Assembly (NCBI GenBank): GCA_903866825.1
Contig: CAIPPE010000060.1
Location: forward strand, 1-52,533
Direction of reading: 5' to 3'
Origin: an uncultured Methylococcaceae bacterium
GTDB taxonomy: Bacteria; Pseudomonadota; Gammaproteobacteria; Methylococcales; Methylomonadaceae
DNA length: 52,533 bases
The notes under the pieces were generated by a model, which was not told the origin of the DNA, did no database searches, and saw only the letters and a list, made by a program, of their open reading frames with translations. Each line of letters begins with the position of its first letter. The first letter of the stretch is position 1. A program made the position numbers and the translations under genes. Below, piece after piece: positions 7,984 to 17,108 of this stretch.

Positions 7984-9411
7984 TTATTGATGAGGATGAG
8001 GAGGAAGATGATTGAAAATACTCATATCAATTTTTATACCCCTTTTTTTCATATCCGATACATGTTTAGGAACCAAGCCCGTCGACGAATAATGTCCCAA
8101 CACAGCACCCGTTTCACTAACCCCTGTCCGTGTGTATTTGAATATTTCAGAAGTACTAATAATATCGCCCTCCATACCTTCTATTTCCTGGATGCTAACT
8201 ATACGTCTGGAACCATCCTCTAACCGATTAAGCTGGATGACCAAATGAATCGCTGAAGCAATTTGAGACCTCATCGCTTTCACTGGCATATCTAACCCCG
8301 CCATTGAGATCATATTCTCAAGTCGTGACAATACATCTCTTGGATTATTACCATGAATCGTGGCCAAGGAGCCTTCGTGACCGGTATTCATGGCCTGCAA
8401 CATATCAAAAGCTTCACCACTCCTCACTTCGCCGACGATGATTCGATCGGGCCGCATTCTCAATGCATTACGCACTAAATCCCGCAAGGTGACTTCACCC
8501 TTACCTTCAATATTAGTCGGTCGGGTCTCTAACCGTAAAACATGAGGTAACTGGAGTTGTAACTCAGCTGAATCTTCCAGGGTAATAATTCGCTCATTGT
8601 TAGGAATAAAATTTGAAATTGCATTTAATAACGTCGTTTTACCTGACCCTGTACCGCCAGAAATCAATATATTCAATTTTGATCTAGCGACACTCTTAAG
8701 AAATTCTGCCATATAATCCGTTAGCTCATCTCTAATAACCAGATCATCAAGGGTCATTTTGTCGGTCAAAAATCGTCTTATTGATAATGAAGGGCCATCA
8801 ATAGCCAAGGGTGGAATAATGGCATTAACCCTAGACCCATCTTTTAATCTAGCATCAACCATGGGTGAGGACTCATCGATACGACGCCCTACACCCGTGA
8901 CGATACGATCAATAATTTTTTTTAAATGATTATTATCATTGAATTTAACAGGGGTTAATTCTAACTTACCAAACCTCTCTACATACACCTTACTAAATCC
9001 GTTAACCAGAATATCACTAATAGTCGGATCATAGAGCAACGCTTCTAGCGGGCCTAAACCGAGCACATCATCTTCAATTTCTTTAATGATTTGTAGCCGG
9101 GTTTGAGTATTAAGCGGGAGAGATTGGGACTCAATTAATCTTTGCAATACGAGTTGAATTTGCCGCCGCGCTTCTTTTTCTTCTATCCCACTAATCAGTG
9201 ACAGATCCAAGGTATCCAAGAGTTTCGTATGCAGGCTTTGTTTAAAGTCTAACTCAACATCTGAAAGTATCTTAAATGTTAGTGAAGGTTGTGCTTCTTC
9301 AGATTTTACAGACTCTTGAGTGGTATTCACTGCCTCCTCTTGAATAAGGTCAGCTTTATACAACCCTAAGTTTTGTATTCTGGCTTTTAATCCCATAAAT
9401 AGTTCCCACAT
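7984..9411 (-). CDS. tadA: Tad pilus secretion ATPase (CpaF/TadA)
   Basis: 475-residue GspE/VirB11-type hexameric ATPase that powers Flp pilus assembly. The Walker A motif GGTGSGKTT is at 252-260, an Asp-rich box follows near 277-283, the Walker B region RIIVGEVR is near 323-330, and the His box [14 protein letters not shown] is at 344-357. The N-terminal CpaF-specific part (about 60-200) is present, including [15 protein letters not shown]. The tail is His/Pro-rich (HLPPHPHQ). A second in-frame ATG at 9396 could be the true start. It is the first gene of the tadABCD unit. No TadZ/CpaE gene precedes it, although that is where one is often found. Confidence 0.95.
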   Translation of the reverse strand: MWELFMGLKARIQNLGLYKADLIQEEAVNTTQESVKSEEAQPSLTFKILSDVELDFKQSLHTKLLDTLDLSLISGIEEKEARRQIQLVLQRLIESQSLPLNTQTRLQIIKEIEDDVLGLGPLEALLYDPTISDILVNGFSKVYVERFGKLELTPVKFNDNNHLKKIIDRIVTGVGRRIDESSPMVDARLKDGSRVNAIIPPLAIDGPSLSIRRFLTDKMTLDDLVIRDELTDYMAEFLKSVARSKLNILISGGTGSGKTTLLNAISNFIPNNERIITLEDSAELQLQLPHVLRLETRPTNIEGKGEVTLRDLVRNALRMRPDRIIVGEVRSGEAFDMLQAMNTGHEGSLATIHGNNPRDVLSRLENMISMAGLDMPVKAMRSQIASAIHLVIQLNRLEDGSRRIVSIQEIEGMEGDIISTSEIFKYTRTGVSETGAVLGHYSSTGLVPKHVSDMKKRGIKIDMSIFNHLPPHPHQ

Positions 9412-9450
9412 GATAGCTCGTTAAATGCATTGCGCTTTTAAGCTAACTTA

Positions 9451-9479
9451 ATTCTACGACTTTCCCATAAGGTGTACAA
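9451..9479 (-). promoter_or_regulatory. likely promoter of tadABCD
   Basis: On the minus strand TTGTAC (9474-9479) and TAGAAT (9451-9456) are separated by 17 bases. Predicted transcription would begin near 9444, about 33 bases before the tadA ATG. Confidence 0.5.
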
Positions 9480-9508
9480 GGAAAATTAACCATCTTCTAT
9501 TAAGTTAA

Positions 9509-9697
9509 CCGGTATAGATGGCATGGCAACCCTAAACTGACGTAAAATAACCGATAATTATGACTGTACATCTGGTAATTATTACAGTGCCTCTGATTAT
9601 TATGGCCCATCAACCGGTAATCATCGGATGAATACCGGTATCTTTTACAAGATGTCGAATTAACGTACCACACAGATGGGTATACAGACGGTGGTAA
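9509..9697. repeat. degenerate 21-base tandem array upstream of tadA
   Basis: The 540-base gap 9412-9951 contains nine consecutive 21-base units starting at 9509, 9530, 9551, 9572, 9593, 9614, 9635, 9656 and 9677. Most begin C(C/T)G(G/A)TA: CCGGTATAGA, CCGATAATTA, CTGGTAATTA, CTGATTATTA, CCGGTAATCA, CCGGTATCTT and TGGGTATACA. Units 2 and 8 are poor copies. The period is exact although bases vary. It equals seven codons: the plus strand then reads heptads such as SGNYYSA, SDYYGPS and TGNHRMN, broken by stops near 9538 and 9659. The minus strand has a 75-codon open stretch (9500-9727) with heptads such as YRLMGHN and YQMYSHN but no ribosome site. It may be a decayed repeat-protein gene or an array of binding sites. 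Confidence 0.65.
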
Positions 9698-9951
9698 GCC
9701 ACACTTTTTCCACAGCATTAGCTTCATACGTGTTGGAAACTGGTCTTCTTGTCATAAATTTGGATTAGCTCCCTACGGCAACCCCTTTAACAACCACTTC
9801 AAAGACATAAATTAGCTAAAACTCTTAATGCCCAACCAAGCTATGTTATTCTTTTTAAATAAACATTGCGTACTTTGATGTAATGGGCGCATGATGAAAC
9901 AGTCAAGCTTGTATCCAGACAAAAAACCCCACCACAAAAAGGACTTATACC

Positions 9952-10644
9952 ATGCCAAGCTCCACATCAATACCCATCGGTGACGCTAGGAAACTAGAAT
10001 TACTTCAACAACTGGATAATCAACTACCGAATTATTCGGTTGCTTTAGAGATTAGCCCTGACGATTTAACTCAAATATCAATCAGCTCCATCTGGTTCGA
10101 TTATAGCCTCAAGGCCCAAATCGCTGCAAAAAACTATGCCAATGCCGTGTTTGCATTTAAACGTGCGCTTCGTGACGGTCCCAAAAGCAGCGCATTAAAT
10201 TTGCCAGCACCGCCCATTTTACCTGATACACCCGCCTCTCCCGCCAACCCTGATATTTTTGGATTTCTGGGCGCCTTAATTACCCGTATTAAAAAACATA
10301 AAAATTATACTGAATCCATTGGTAAAGCCTTGGGCATTATTGCTGCACAAACTCCCAGTATTGATCCAAGCACGCTACAACCAATCTTAACTGCTGATTT
10401 TCAAGGAGGGCATCCTGTTCTATACTGGAAAAGCAACAGCACGGATGCGCTTGAAATTGAAGCAGATCATGGCACCGGTATTTTCAGCCTGCTCACCATC
10501 AGAATGTCAACGGGTTATCAGGATATCACTCCACTACCGCCTACAAATACTGTAATTCTCTGGAAATATCGAGCCATTTACCATATTCACGATGAGCAGG
10601 TCGGGCAATGGAGCCAAATATTAGAAATTGGGGTTAGAGGATAA
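9952..10644 (+). CDS. uncharacterised protein with fibronectin-III-like C-terminal domain
   Basis: 230 residues, no signal peptide or membrane helix. The N-terminal half is helical and contains FAFKRALRDG and the block LITRIKKHKNYTESIGKALGI. A Pro-rich linker precedes that block. The C-terminal 80 residues (about 150-230) are predicted beta, with spaced aromatic residues, and end WKYRAIYHIHDEQVGQWS and a short strand, as in fibronectin-III-like domains. I recall similar proteins, with the same RIK..NYTE.IG..LGI block and a beta tail, as widespread unnamed proteins, but no function is known to me. AAGGA stands 9 bases before the ATG. It lies 45 bases upstream of the CheB-CheR gene on the same strand and may be cotranscribed with it. 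Confidence 0.75.
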   Translation: MPSSTSIPIGDARKLELLQQLDNQLPNYSVALEISPDDLTQISISSIWFDYSLKAQIAAKNYANAVFAFKRALRDGPKSSALNLPAPPILPDTPASPANPDIFGFLGALITRIKKHKNYTESIGKALGIIAAQTPSIDPSTLQPILTADFQGGHPVLYWKSNSTDALEIEADHGTGIFSLLTIRMSTGYQDITPLPPTNTVILWKYRAIYHIHDEQVGQWSQILEIGVRG

Positions 10645-10689
10645 TAAATAATATCCCTCATTTGATATCTATCGCCTAGATTCAGTGAA

Positions 10690-13539
10690 ATGCCTGCTCC
10701 GATAAACCCCAAAAAACCTGCAACCGAATTTCCCATTATTGGAATGGGGGCTTCCGCCGGTGGCTTGGAAGCACTACAGCAATTTTTTCGATGCTTTCCG
10801 GTTGATAGTGGCCTGGCGTTTATCGTAGTCTCGCATCTTGATCCCACCCACCCCTCTATGCTGGCTGAGATCTTGCAGCGGGCTACGACAATGCCGGTTA
10901 TTGAGGCAGTTGACGCATTAAAAGTCGTGCCTAATCAGGTCTATATCATCCCGCCCAACCGCGTTATGATTATTCTTCATGGTTATTTACAACTTTCGAC
11001 GCCTGAAGAAGTGCACAGCCTACGGATGCCAATAGACACTTTTTTGCGCTCACTAGCTGATGACCAGCAAGCTTTAGCTGTCGGTATTATCCTGTCCGGC
11101 ACGGGCACCGATGGTGCCCTAGGATTACAGGCTATCCAGAAAGTTGGTGGCATCACCGTGGCTCAGGAACCGACTGATGCCAAATTTGACGGCATGCCAT
11201 CAAATGCCATTCAAGCGGGTTATGTCACCCACATTCAGCCTGTCGAGAAAATGTCGGCGTTACTAATGCCGTTCGCCAGTACTTTAATCGCGCCTGTTAA
11301 GCCCCAAGCCAACCCTAAGGTCACAAACGGAATCACTGGGGTACTGAACCAGTTACGTGCCGTCACCGGTAATGATTTCTCATTCTACAAAAAGAGCACC
11401 ATTGGACGTCGTATTGAACGTCGTATGTTGCAGCACAATATAAATAACATTGAACTCTATACCCGTTACCTCAAAGAAAATGTGTCCGAAGCGCACCTTC
11501 TTTTTAAAGATCTGCTCATCAATGTGACCCATTTTTTCCGTGATCCCGAGGCTTTTGAGGTACTGGAGAAAAATATACTGCCAACCCTGTGTAAGGATAA
11601 GCCCGATGGCTACGTGTTTCGAGTGTGGGTGGCAGGCTGTGCTTCTGGGGAAGAAGCCTATTCGATTGCCATTTTATTAAGCGAACTGCTTGAGGAATCC
11701 AGTCAAGCATTCAAGATCCAGATTTACAGTACCGACCTGGATGATGATGTCATTAGTATTGCCCGTGCCGGTATCTATCCCTTCTCTATCACCCAGAACG
11801 TCAATCCAGAACGATTACAGCGCTTTTTTATAAAAGAGGAAACCGGCTATCGGGTTAAGAAAGAGCTGCGTGAAAAGGTGGTGTTCGCCATTCAGAATGT
11901 CCTTAAAGATCCCCCTTTTACTAAACTTGATTTGCTTAGCTGCCGTAATCTGATGATTTATCTGGAGCCTGAGGCACAGAACCAACTGATTCCGACTTTT
12001 CACTTCGCACTTAAACCGGGTGGGGTACTGTTCCTGTCACCCTCGGAAAATATCAGTAATCATACCGACCTGTTTGTTGCAATCAACCGGCAATGGAAAT
12101 TTTATCGGGCTAAACAAGACAGTGTCACCTTAGGCATTAAGATGACAAACCCAATGGAAAAAGTCCTGGTGCGCCACCCTAAACAGCTATCAGCGCTTAA
12201 ACCCAAAACAGTCAGCTATGCAGAATTAGCCAACCAGAAGCTTCTACAATGCTTTGCACCTGCGGCAATTATTACTGACACCCAAGGTAATATCCTCTAT
12301 CTGCATGGCGATACCGAAAAATACCTCCGTCATGCACCCGGCCTGGCCAGTCTCAATGCCATCGATATGGCCTGTGAGGGTTTGTATTTGCATGCTGCCA
12401 TTCGGGCTGCTGCCAGTAAGGGCATACCGACAGTTAACCGGGAAATGCAGGTTAGAACTAATAGCGGAGTCACCAGCGTCAGTGTGAGCGTTCGCCCTTT
12501 GGCTGGCCCGGATGGCAACCAGTGCCTGCTGATAAGCTTTCAGGATATCGCAAGCCAGGTTAACGATTCGGTGTTAAAACAGGTCACCAAACCAGATCAA
12601 CTCGAACGCATAGAAGAATTGGAGCATGATTTGGCGTATCTGACTGAAGGCTATCAGTCCAGTGTCGAAGAGCTCAAGTCCACTAACGAAGAAATGCAGT
12701 CAACCAATGAGGAAATTCAGTCGACTAACGAAGAACTGGAAACCTCTAAAGAAGAAATGCAATCCGTCAATGAAGAACTCATGACGGTCAATTCTGAACT
12801 ACAGGCTAAAATTGAACAACTGATTGGCTTGCAGAACGACATGAAAAATCTGCTGGATAACATCAAGGTCGGGATTATTATTCTCGACCAACACCTGTTG
12901 ATCCGTAGCTTCACACCTGAGGCAAAACACATTTATCCCTTGGTGGCTACTGATGTTGGCAGACCCTTAAGTGACTTTAAATCAACGGTGTCATCAATTG
13001 ACCTGCTGGCAGCCGCCCAAACCGTATTTGATACATTAACGCCTTTTGAGCGTGAGCTAAAACTAAGCCAGAATATCTGGATGTTAGTGCGGATTCAACC
13101 TTACCGAACACTCGAAAACATGATTGATGGCGTGGTGTTGGCCTTTACAGATATCAGCGCCAGTATCAAAGGCGTAGCAACGCAAGCAGCGCTTAATCTG
13201 GCCGATGGTATTGTTAATTCTATACTTGAACCCATCCTAGTCCTTGATGATGCGCTGAAGGTGGTTTTTGCAAACCAGACTTTTTACGAGGACTTTCAAA
13301 TCAGTCCGGCGAGTTTAGGAAAACCTGTTTATGAGCTTGGCAACGGTGAATGGAACCTCCCAAAACTAAGAGAACAACTCAGTGAAGTGCTATCAACTGG
13401 TCTTCCCTTTAAGGATTTTTTAGTGGAACAACCCGTTGCCTTACTGGGATCTTGTAAGCTGCTCCTGAATGCGCGTCCACTTATCGGCAACGACAGCCCC
13501 TTGCACCTGATATTACTGTCCATAAAGCTTAATCCATGA
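10690..13539 (+). CDS. CheB-CheR-PAS fusion protein
   Basis: 949 residues. In order: a CheB methylesterase domain (about 14-195) with Ser22 in GASAGG, His49 in SHLDPTHPS and Asp141 in GTGTDGA; a CheR methyltransferase domain (about 215-475) with the SAM-binding VAGCASGEEAYS and the DPPF motif near 408; a PAS-like stretch (about 515-625); a long heptad coiled coil (about 636-715, repeated STNEE units); and two further PAS-like regions (about 720-825 and 840-945). It has no receiver domain, as usual for this fusion class. It overlaps the next kinase gene by four bases (ATGA). No methyl-accepting receptor is encoded nearby, so a non-chemotaxis signalling role, as proposed for other CheBR-PAS fusions, is likely. 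Confidence 0.93.
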   Translation: MPAPINPKKPATEFPIIGMGASAGGLEALQQFFRCFPVDSGLAFIVVSHLDPTHPSMLAEILQRATTMPVIEAVDALKVVPNQVYIIPPNRVMIILHGYLQLSTPEEVHSLRMPIDTFLRSLADDQQALAVGIILSGTGTDGALGLQAIQKVGGITVAQEPTDAKFDGMPSNAIQAGYVTHIQPVEKMSALLMPFASTLIAPVKPQANPKVTNGITGVLNQLRAVTGNDFSFYKKSTIGRRIERRMLQHNINNIELYTRYLKENVSEAHLLFKDLLINVTHFFRDPEAFEVLEKNILPTLCKDKPDGYVFRVWVAGCASGEEAYSIAILLSELLEESSQAFKIQIYSTDLDDDVISIARAGIYPFSITQNVNPERLQRFFIKEETGYRVKKELREKVVFAIQNVLKDPPFTKLDLLSCRNLMIYLEPEAQNQLIPTFHFALKPGGVLFLSPSENISNHTDLFVAINRQWKFYRAKQDSVTLGIKMTNPMEKVLVRHPKQLSALKPKTVSYAELANQKLLQCFAPAAIITDTQGNILYLHGDTEKYLRHAPGLASLNAIDMACEGLYLHAAIRAAASKGIPTVNREMQVRTNSGVTSVSVSVRPLAGPDGNQCLLISFQDIASQVNDSVLKQVTKPDQLERIEELEHDLAYLTEGYQSSVEELKSTNEEMQSTNEEIQSTNEELETSKEEMQSVNEELMTVNSELQAKIEQLIGLQNDMKNLLDNIKVGIIILDQHLLIRSFTPEAKHIYPLVATDVGRPLSDFKSTVSSIDLLAAAQTVFDTLTPFERELKLSQNIWMLVRIQPYRTLENMIDGVVLAFTDISASIKGVATQAALNLADGIVNSILEPILVLDDALKVVFANQTFYEDFQISPASLGKPVYELGNGEWNLPKLREQLSEVLSTGLPFKDFLVEQPVALLGSCKLLLNARPLIGNDSPLHLILLSIKLNP

Positions 13540-15203
13540 GCTATAAACGGGACCCCAAGCAAGCACCTTCTTTGCCTACCGAGGCTAAGGCAGCGCTTGC
13601 CAAGGTTCCTGCAACTAAACTGCAAGCACTCTCCGCCGAAGAGCTTCTACATGAACTGCACGTGCATCAGATTGAACTGGAGATGCAAAATGGTGAATTA
13701 CGCAGAGCTTATGAGGACCTGGAAACCTCACGTGACCGTTATGTTGATTTGTACGAGTTTGCGCCCATCGGTTATCTGACCCTGTCTAAGGATGCTTTAA
13801 TCACTGAGATCAATCTCACCGCTTGCAGGATTTTTGGTCTGGAACGTAAACAGCTCCTGCAGCGGCGCTTTGCGGGCTTTGTTATTGACTCTGAAAAAGA
13901 GCGCTGGTATCGATTGTTTTATCATGTCATGAAAGGTGACAAAGAAGAAAAACACAGTTTCGATCTAAAAATGCAGTGCCGCAATAAATCGATGATACAT
14001 GTCAATATTGACTGCAAACGCCGGGCTGAGGCAGGCACTTCAACAATTTTACACATTGCGCTTACCGACATTACCGAGAGTAAAATTATTGCTGAAAAGC
14101 TACGGATAGCGAATCAGCGTAAGGACGAGTTTCTGGCCATGCTGGCACATGAGCTTCGTAATCCGCTAACCCCAATCCGGAATATGGTGCAATTACTGAA
14201 TAAACAAAAAGGAGATGACCCCTTAGTCGAACGGGCTTGCACGGTTGTTGATCGGCAAGTAACCCATATGACTCGACTTCTGGATGATTTACTGGATCTG
14301 GCTCGTATTATGCACGGTAAGATCAGTCTGAAATTTGAGCCTATAGAGCTGACTGAAATCATTAATCACGCTGTTGAAACCAGCCATCCATTGATTGTTT
14401 CAAAGGCTCAGGTATTAACCATTGCTCACGCTAAAAAACCACTATGGCTTAAAGGCGATAGTATCCGGCTGTCTCAAGTTATATCTAACTTGCTTGATAA
14501 TGCCTCTAAATATACCCAAATAGGCGGCAAAATTAGTTTAAGCGTTTTAAGGGAAGATACCTCCGTAAATATAAAGATTCAAGACAATGGCACCGGGATC
14601 TCTCCAGATATTATTCACGATATTTTTGAGCTTTTTGTGCAAGGTGATCGCTCCCTGGCGCATTCCCAGGGTGGACTGGGTATCGGCTTGACCTTAGTCC
14701 ATCAACTGGTTGAAAAACATGGGGGATCGGTTACTGCAAAGAGTGAAGGTGTAGGTCAGGGAAGTTTATTTTCGGTGCGCTTGCCGATCATATCAAAGGA
14801 TTATTTGACCATTGAAACCAATAGCATCTACACATCATCAAAATATCGTATTTTGCTGGTAGATGACTATGCCGATGCGGCAGAAAGTCTGATGATGGTG
14901 CTGGAAGCCGAAGGACATAAAGTAACAGTTGCCAACTGCGGATTGAAAGCCATCGAACTGGCAAAAACGTATAGCCCGGACGTTGTCCTGCTGGATATAG
15001 GTCTTCCTGATCTGAGCGGTTATGAAGTTGCTAAAACCTTACGTTCATTACCCGAGACTCAAGCTACGATGCTGGTAGCTGTAAGCGGTTATGGACAGCC
15101 TAGTGACGTTGAACAGTCTAAATTAGCCGGGTTTGATCATTATTTGCTCAAACCGATAGATTTTAATACGTTATTAACCATACTGCTTAGTCTAGATAAA
15201 TAA
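13536..15203 (+). CDS. PAS hybrid histidine kinase with C-terminal receiver
   Basis: 555 residues and soluble. An N-terminal coiled coil (about 34-68) leads into a PAS domain (about 72-180), HisKA with phospho-acceptor His205 in LAHELRNPLTP, HATPase_c with Asn322 in NLLDNASKYT, DNGTGI near 350 and GLGIGL near 380, and a receiver domain with Asp487 in VVLLDIGLPD and Lys539. Translation is coupled to the CheB-CheR-PAS gene by an ATGA overlap, so the two proteins probably act together. The input is unknown. The receiver could phosphotransfer onward or feed back; no DNA-binding partner lies in this pair. Confidence 0.93.
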   Translation: MSYKRDPKQAPSLPTEAKAALAKVPATKLQALSAEELLHELHVHQIELEMQNGELRRAYEDLETSRDRYVDLYEFAPIGYLTLSKDALITEINLTACRIFGLERKQLLQRRFAGFVIDSEKERWYRLFYHVMKGDKEEKHSFDLKMQCRNKSMIHVNIDCKRRAEAGTSTILHIALTDITESKIIAEKLRIANQRKDEFLAMLAHELRNPLTPIRNMVQLLNKQKGDDPLVERACTVVDRQVTHMTRLLDDLLDLARIMHGKISLKFEPIELTEIINHAVETSHPLIVSKAQVLTIAHAKKPLWLKGDSIRLSQVISNLLDNASKYTQIGGKISLSVLREDTSVNIKIQDNGTGISPDIIHDIFELFVQGDRSLAHSQGGLGIGLTLVHQLVEKHGGSVTAKSEGVGQGSLFSVRLPIISKDYLTIETNSIYTSSKYRILLVDDYADAAESLMMVLEAEGHKVTVANCGLKAIELAKTYSPDVVLLDIGLPDLSGYEVAKTLRSLPETQATMLVAVSGYGQPSDVEQSKLAGFDHYLLKPIDFNTLLTILLSLDK

Positions 15204-15266
15204 TTCCCATCGGGTGTGAGGTCTATATGGGTAGTGATACTCATATATTTAGATAGTTAAATCTCT

Positions 15267-15328
15267 TAGACTTAACGCTAACCTGGCATTTTGGCTAATT
15301 AATGCACGGGTTAATCTCATTAAGTCTA
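15267..15328. promoter_or_regulatory. inverted repeat upstream of the FixL-like gene
   Basis: A perfect 9-base inverted repeat, TAGACTTAA (15267-15275) and TTAAGTCTA (15320-15328), has arms 44 bases apart in the 147-base gap before the second kinase gene. TTAAATCTC and TTAATCTC also recur beside the arms. It could be an operator; this is untested inference. Confidence 0.35.
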
Positions 15329-15350
15329 TTTAAGGGGTCATTGAAAAAAC

Positions 15351-17108
15351 ATGCTTAATAAATTTACCGCGCAGAAGAATAGTAAAACACTTAAAAATAA
15401 AATGCTTCAAAATACATATCAGGAGCTCGGCAAACCGCTTGATAATTATGTTCATATTTATAACTCATCACCCATCGCTTACCTGACTCTGGATGAGCAA
15501 GGCCTTATCAAGCAAGCCAATTCATCTGCGAACCGCTTATTAAGCCGTGCAAATGAAGTACTGCTAAATAAAAAACTGGAACAATTTATTCATTCCTCTG
15601 ACCTGGATAATTATCATTTTTTTATAAAGGACCTGCTGGATAATAAAAACAATTCCAGGGTCACTGTTAAACTGCTTAGCCAGGATATCGGATATCGCCC
15701 GCATGAATGCTCCGGTTTTAAACTAATCGGTTGCTCGCGACCCTTATGTAAACATCAGGACCCATTGCTTTATGTAACGTTACAGGGCGTTGTTCAACGT
15801 AACGTTAAAAATGACATAGAACTCTATTTAACGCTTCAAAATGTAAGTGAGTACCTGCGCAATGAAGAGATTATTAGCTGCCTCAATAAAAAGCTAGAAG
15901 AGAAAGTCTTTCAACAGACCGACAGACTCGTCCAAAACAATCTTGATTTAACTAAAAAAATAACCGAGCTTAAACAGTCAAAACAACAACTGGCTGAACG
16001 GGAAGCAAAGCTCAACGCTATTTTTGATGCAACGATAGAAGGTATTGTCACCTTTGATCAATCAGGTCTTATCGTGTCTACAAATATCGCCGTAACAACC
16101 CACTTTGGTTATAGTCAACCAGAACTGATTGGCTGTCCTTTTAACCTGTTGATATCCCCTTTACAGGGCAATGAACAGTTTGAAACTTTAATCAATCAAC
16201 TAATATCTAAGCACCGGTCGGTATTAATCAATCAAACCTACGAGGTCGATGGGATTCGTAAAGACCGGTCTATCCTACCTTTAGAAGTTTCAATCGTTGA
16301 ATACTCAATTGATGGGGCACTATATTTCACCAGCATCCTGCGGGATATTAGTTTACGCAAACAACAAGAGCTGAAAGAGAAAGCGCAACTAACAAAATTG
16401 GCCCATGTTACCCGGCTTTGTTTAATTGACGAAATGGGCTCCGGTATTGCGCATGAGATTAATCAGCCCCTAACAGCAATTGCAAATTATTCGCAAGCCT
16501 GTTTACGTTTGATGACTGTAGAAAAGCCGGATTTCACTCAGCTGAGTGACATTTTGTTAAAGACACATCAGCAGGCATTAAGTCTGGGTCATATAATCCA
16601 CCGAATAAAAAACCTGGTCAGTTACCAGGAAGCAATCCGTTCGAATACTAACATTAATACGTTGATTCAGGATATGGTCAGTCTATGTAGGGTGGATTTG
16701 AATAACAACAATATCAATCTATGTCTTGATCTACAAGAAGATATGCCTCAACTTATGATTGATACTGTGCAAATTGAACAGGTTTTATTACATTTGATAA
16801 GAAACAGTATAGATGCATTGAAGGACACAAAAAAACAACGCCAACTACTCATTCAATCTGCAATAAGAAACCTTAATCACATAGAAGTTAGAGTGCAAGA
16901 CAATGGTTCAGGCATTCATGAAGCAAAAAAAGAGTCGATACTCAACACGTTTTTTACTACAAAAATTATGAGTATGGGAATGGGGTTATCGATTAGTAAA
17001 TCTATTGTTGAATCCCATCAGGGTATCCTGGACTTCATAACTAAAACAAATGAAGGCAGTACATTCTACTTTTTGTTACCTATTGAGAATGTTCCAGATG
17101 CCAACTAA
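15351..17108 (+). CDS. FixL-like PAS sensor histidine kinase
   Basis: 585 residues and no membrane helix. A first PAS domain (about 32-165) is followed by a coiled coil (about 170-218), a second PAS (about 218-340), HisKA with His368 in GIAHEINQPLTAIANY, and HATPase_c with Asn485 in LIRNSIDAL, DNGSGI near 517 and FFTTK...MGMGLSISKSI near 535-551. The HEINQPL type of H box is that of the FixL/DctB kinase group. The gene overlaps the following regulator gene, which is FixJ-like, so they form a cognate pair. I cannot see a convincing heme-binding site, so oxygen sensing is not claimed. Confidence 0.9.
   Translation: MLNKFTAQKNSKTLKNKMLQNTYQELGKPLDNYVHIYNSSPIAYLTLDEQGLIKQANSSANRLLSRANEVLLNKKLEQFIHSSDLDNYHFFIKDLLDNKNNSRVTVKLLSQDIGYRPHECSGFKLIGCSRPLCKHQDPLLYVTLQGVVQRNVKNDIELYLTLQNVSEYLRNEEIISCLNKKLEEKVFQQTDRLVQNNLDLTKKITELKQSKQQLAEREAKLNAIFDATIEGIVTFDQSGLIVSTNIAVTTHFGYSQPELIGCPFNLLISPLQGNEQFETLINQLISKHRSVLINQTYEVDGIRKDRSILPLEVSIVEYSIDGALYFTSILRDISLRKQQELKEKAQLTKLAHVTRLCLIDEMGSGIAHEINQPLTAIANYSQACLRLMTVEKPDFTQLSDILLKTHQQALSLGHIIHRIKNLVSYQEAIRSNTNINTLIQDMVSLCRVDLNNNNINLCLDLQEDMPQLMIDTVQIEQVLLHLIRNSIDALKDTKKQRQLLIQSAIRNLNHIEVRVQDNGSGIHEAKKESILNTFFTTKIMSMGMGLSISKSIVESHQGILDFITKTNEGSTFYFLLPIENVPDAN

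Noticed and set aside
9500-9727. Minus-strand 75-codon frame before tadA as a real gene
   Set aside because: No ribosome site; the frame is open mainly because the 21-base units repeat in phase. Kept as a repeat instead.
12600-12830. Repeated STNEE units in the CheB-CheR-PAS gene as a DNA repeat element
   Set aside because: This heptad coiled coil is typical of the protein family and needs no separate explanation.
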